A DNA stretch of 64,000 bases from positions 16,137-80,136 of the forward strand of contig UQIV01000007.1 in the NCBI GenBank assembly GCA_900541205.1, given 5' to 3'. The position numbers and the translations under genes are program-made. Origin of the DNA: an uncultured Collinsella sp. Its GTDB lineage: Bacteria; Actinomycetota; Coriobacteriia; Coriobacteriales; Coriobacteriaceae. The notes under the pieces are model-generated. The model ran no database searches. It worked only from the letters and a program-made list of their open reading frames with translations, and was not told the DNA's origin. Positions 62,064-64,000 of this stretch are shown piece after piece (positions within the stretch are counted from its first letter, which is position 1; each line of letters begins with the position of its first letter).

Positions 62064-63665
62064 ATGAACCAGATCCTTCTCTTTATCGGCCTCGTTATTA
62101 TTCTGTGCCTGACCATCAAACCCGTCGGCAAAAAACTCCCCTTCCCCACCCTGCTCATCTTTATCGCGCTCGGCATGCTGCTGGGCGTCAACGGCCCGGC
62201 GCATATCGACTTTAGCGACTTTGCGCTTACCGAAACCGTCTGCAGCACGGCGCTGCTGTTCATCATGTTCTACGGCGGCTTTAACACCAATATCGACCGC
62301 GCCAAGCCCGTCGCCGCGCCGGCGGTGCTGCTGAGCACGCTCGGCGTCGTCATCACTGCCGGTATCACCGGCGTGTTCGCCCACTCTGTGCTGGGCTTCG
62401 ACTGGATCGGCGGCCTGCTGCTGGGATCGGTCGTGGCGTCCACCGATGCGGCGAGCGTCTTTAGCGTGCTGCGCGAGCACAGCCTGTCGCTGAGGGGCGG
62501 CACCGACTCGCTGCTCGAGGTCGAATCGGGCTCCAACGACCCCGTCGCCTACATGCTCACCGCCGTGCTCGCCACACTCGCGGCCGGCGGCGACATCAAC
62601 ATTCCCACACTGCTGGCCAAGCAGATTATCCTGGGCGCGGGCCTGGGCCTTGCCATCGGCTGGGCGGCGGGCCGCCTGATTGAACGCGCGCACGCAACGG
62701 CCAAGGACGCGCAGACCATCTTTTTGTTCGCCGTGGCCATCGTCGCCTACGCGCTACCAAGCTATCTGGGCGGCAACGGCTTTTTGGCTGTATACCTGGC
62801 CGGCATTGTGCTGGGTGCCAGCGACATCACCGGCAAAGTCGAGATGGCGCACTTCTTTGACACCCTCACCGAGATGGCAGAGATGACGATCTTCTTCTTG
62901 CTCGGCCTGCTCGTGACGCCCGCGCGCCTGCCGCAGATGCTGCTGCCGGGCCTGGCGCTCATGGCGTTCATGCTCTTCGTGAGCCGCCCCATCGCCGTCG
63001 GCGTGCTCCTAGCGCCCTTTAAGACGAATCCCCGCCAGGTCGCGCTCGTAAGCTGGGCGGGCCTGCGCGGAGCAGCTTCGGTCGTCTTTAGTCTCTTTGC
63101 CGTGGTAGCCGGTGTTCCCGGCGGTCACGACCTGTTTGACCTGGTGTTTGTGATTGCCGTGTCGAGCATTGTGGTGCAGGGCTCGCTGCTGCCGGCGGTG
63201 GCCAAGAAGCTCGATATGATCGATGCGGAAGGCGATGTGCGCCGCACCTTTAACGACTACCGCGACGAGGACGGCATGTCGTTCGTCAAGCTGAAGGTGG
63301 GCACGGGCCATCCGTTTGCCGGACGCTCGCTCGCCGATATTGGCAGCGCAACGAACATGCTGGTGGTCTTGGTGCTGCGCGACGGGGCGCACCCGGTGCT
63401 GCCCAACGGCGATACCGTCATCGAGGAAGGTGACCTGCTGGTGATGGCCGCGCCGACGTTTGAAGAGCGTGCCGAGGTTACGCTGCGCGAGGTCACCGTG
63501 ACGCCCCACGGTCGCCTGGCCGGCCAGCGTCTGCGCGACGTGCCGCAGGGCAAGCACCCGTTTATTGTGGTGATGCTTAAGCGCGACGGCCAGACGATCA
63601 TCCCCGACGGAAACACCCTCATATACGCCGGCGACGAAGCCGTCATCGCCACGCTAGCGTCGTAG
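62064..63665 (+). CDS. K+/H+-type antiporter with TrkA-C domains
   Basis: This 533-residue protein has about 12 hydrophobic segments of the CPA1 family (NHAP2/CvrA type): KPVGKKLPFPTLLIFIALGMLLG, SVVASTDAASVFSVL with Asp in the core helix, VESGSNDPVAYMLT and SWAGLRGAASVVFSL. The C-terminus from about residue 400 holds two TrkA-C-like repeats (FVKLKVGTGHPFAGRSL..., VTVTPHGRLAGQRL...), which sense ligands. This fits K+ or Na+ export in exchange for protons. ATG 62064 has AGGAG 12 bases before it. A large hairpin begins immediately after its stop. Confidence 0.9.
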   Translation: MNQILLFIGLVIILCLTIKPVGKKLPFPTLLIFIALGMLLGVNGPAHIDFSDFALTETVCSTALLFIMFYGGFNTNIDRAKPVAAPAVLLSTLGVVITAGITGVFAHSVLGFDWIGGLLLGSVVASTDAASVFSVLREHSLSLRGGTDSLLEVESGSNDPVAYMLTAVLATLAAGGDINIPTLLAKQIILGAGLGLAIGWAAGRLIERAHATAKDAQTIFLFAVAIVAYALPSYLGGNGFLAVYLAGIVLGASDITGKVEMAHFFDTLTEMAEMTIFFLLGLLVTPARLPQMLLPGLALMAFMLFVSRPIAVGVLLAPFKTNPRQVALVSWAGLRGAASVVFSLFAVVAGVPGGHDLFDLVFVIAVSSIVVQGSLLPAVAKKLDMIDAEGDVRRTFNDYRDEDGMSFVKLKVGTGHPFAGRSLADIGSATNMLVVLVLRDGAHPVLPNGDTVIEEGDLLVMAAPTFEERAEVTLREVTVTPHGRLAGQRLRDVPQGKHPFIVVMLKRDGQTIIPDGNTLIYAGDEAVIATLAS

Positions 63666-63761
63666 CCATCCCCACCCATAAGTTGCGGTGAAATAGGGAT
63701 TGAATAGGCTTCTGAACAGCCATTTCAGTCCCTATTTCACCGCAAGTTATTGAGGGGATGG
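63666..63761. repeat. Large imperfect hairpin after antiporter gene
   Basis: CCATCCCC (63666-63673) pairs with GGGGATGG (63754-63761), and inside it TTGCGGTGAAATAGGGATTGAA (from 63683) pairs with TTCAGTCCCTATTTCACCGCAA. The fold begins one base past the stop codon. It could terminate the gene but is far longer than needed. Confidence 0.72.
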
Positions 63762-63792
63762 GTTGAAAAACATTTGAATTGACACCGAAATG

Positions 63793-63819
63793 AAAAAAGC
63801 CGGGGAAAACGTCCCCGGC
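63793..63819 (-). terminator. Minus-strand terminator with no visible gene
   Basis: On the minus strand GCCGGGGA...TTCCCCGGC forms a stem followed by six T. No supported gene lies to its right within the window, so the transcript must come from beyond the edge or be a short RNA. Confidence 0.75.
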
Positions 63820-64000
63820 ACTTGGAAGCCCTCTCTTTTGAGATGACAGATTTCTTTATATCACGAACGCTAGTTAGATGCCATTCATTGAGGGCTTTAT
63901 CAGGAGCGCCATCCCATCCCATCCCTTGATTGTCATTTTCATTGCAACAGCCTCAGGACTCAGCGCAACGCGTTGCGCTGAGTCCTGAGGCGCGAATCCG
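63820..64000. other. Right-edge region without a gene
   Basis: I see no gene here. Three ATCCC units in a row occur near 63911-63926, and a 40-bp perfect palindrome at 63951-63990. Confidence 0.6.
63951..63990. repeat. 40-bp perfect palindrome with no spacer
   Basis: Bases 63951-63970 (CCTCAGGACTCAGCGCAACG) are exactly the reverse complement of 63971-63990, with no loop base. Unpaired flanks differ on both sides (ATTGCAACAG before, CGCGAATCCG after). Such spacer-free palindromes are unstable in many bacteria, so its survival is notable. Confidence 0.85.

Noticed and set aside
63737..63922. Minus-strand frame of 61 codons at the right edge
   Set aside because: It reads straight through a strong terminator and has no ribosome site.
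1..64000. CRISPR array or cas genes
   Set aside because: No regularly spaced direct repeats and no Cas motifs were seen anywhere in the window.

Overview
The window looks like the chromosome of a GC-rich anaerobic actinobacterium of the class Coriobacteriia, most likely a Collinsella. This is an inference from gene content and style: a SufCBDSU operon, a Rho factor with a very long basic N-terminal extension, CarD, ATP-type PEP carboxykinase, a NifU-like/GGGtGRT pair, strong AGGAGG-type ribosome sites and frequent TTG starts. No 16S rRNA or species marker is present, so genus level is as far as the sequence supports.

Layout. 1-4117 is an AT-richer accessory segment: the start of a secreted protein (runs off the left edge), an IS1595-type transposase remnant with an 18-bp hairpin beside it, an unknown membrane protein, and a translationally coupled two-gene unit of a DUF4869 protein and a small ATPase whose C-terminal half looks TOPRIM-like. 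4118-13461 is a cell-surface glycan locus: five GT2 glycosyltransferases in an A-B-A-B-C order that suggests a duplicated two-gene unit, then a membrane acyltransferase and a galactofuranosyltransferase-like enzyme. 13486-17263 holds a degenerate AAA-ATPase-like protein and a sortase-type surface protein with an MPKTG signal. 17402-23303 is iron-sulfur assembly: an Rrf2 regulator divergent from sufCBDSU, with two tandem 31-bp dyads over its own promoter. 23962-26935 has a RAYT-type Y1 transposase and the NifU-like/GGGtGRT pair.

27192-34597 has a NadB-like flavoprotein, DinD, a tRNA-Lys/tRNA-His pair next to a duplicated tRNA-Lys tail, an aminotransferase, a ROK sugar kinase, a VanZ protein and a Coriobacteria-type membrane protein. 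34910-47895 is housekeeping: rho, argS, carD, an HD hydrolase, proA and proB with a proline-iminopeptidase-like gene between them, and nicotinate phosphoribosyltransferase. 47960-63665 contains tRNA-Ala, a radical SAM protein, a strong candidate 6S RNA, a TagO/WecA-type transferase, trpS, an MGMT-family gene, DegV, MarR, a B3/4 protein, pckA, lactate permease, a polysaccharide flippase, a metallophosphatase and a K+/H+-type antiporter.

The most distinctive signal is between the genes. At least four families of palindromic repeats recur across intergenic gaps, often acting as terminators. A RAYT transposase, a class known elsewhere to be tied to REP palindromes, sits in the same window. Other items worth attention are the DUF4869/ATPase unit, the Rrf2 dyads, a perfect 40-bp spacer-free palindrome at the right edge, and a 98-nt multi-helix element between the proline genes.
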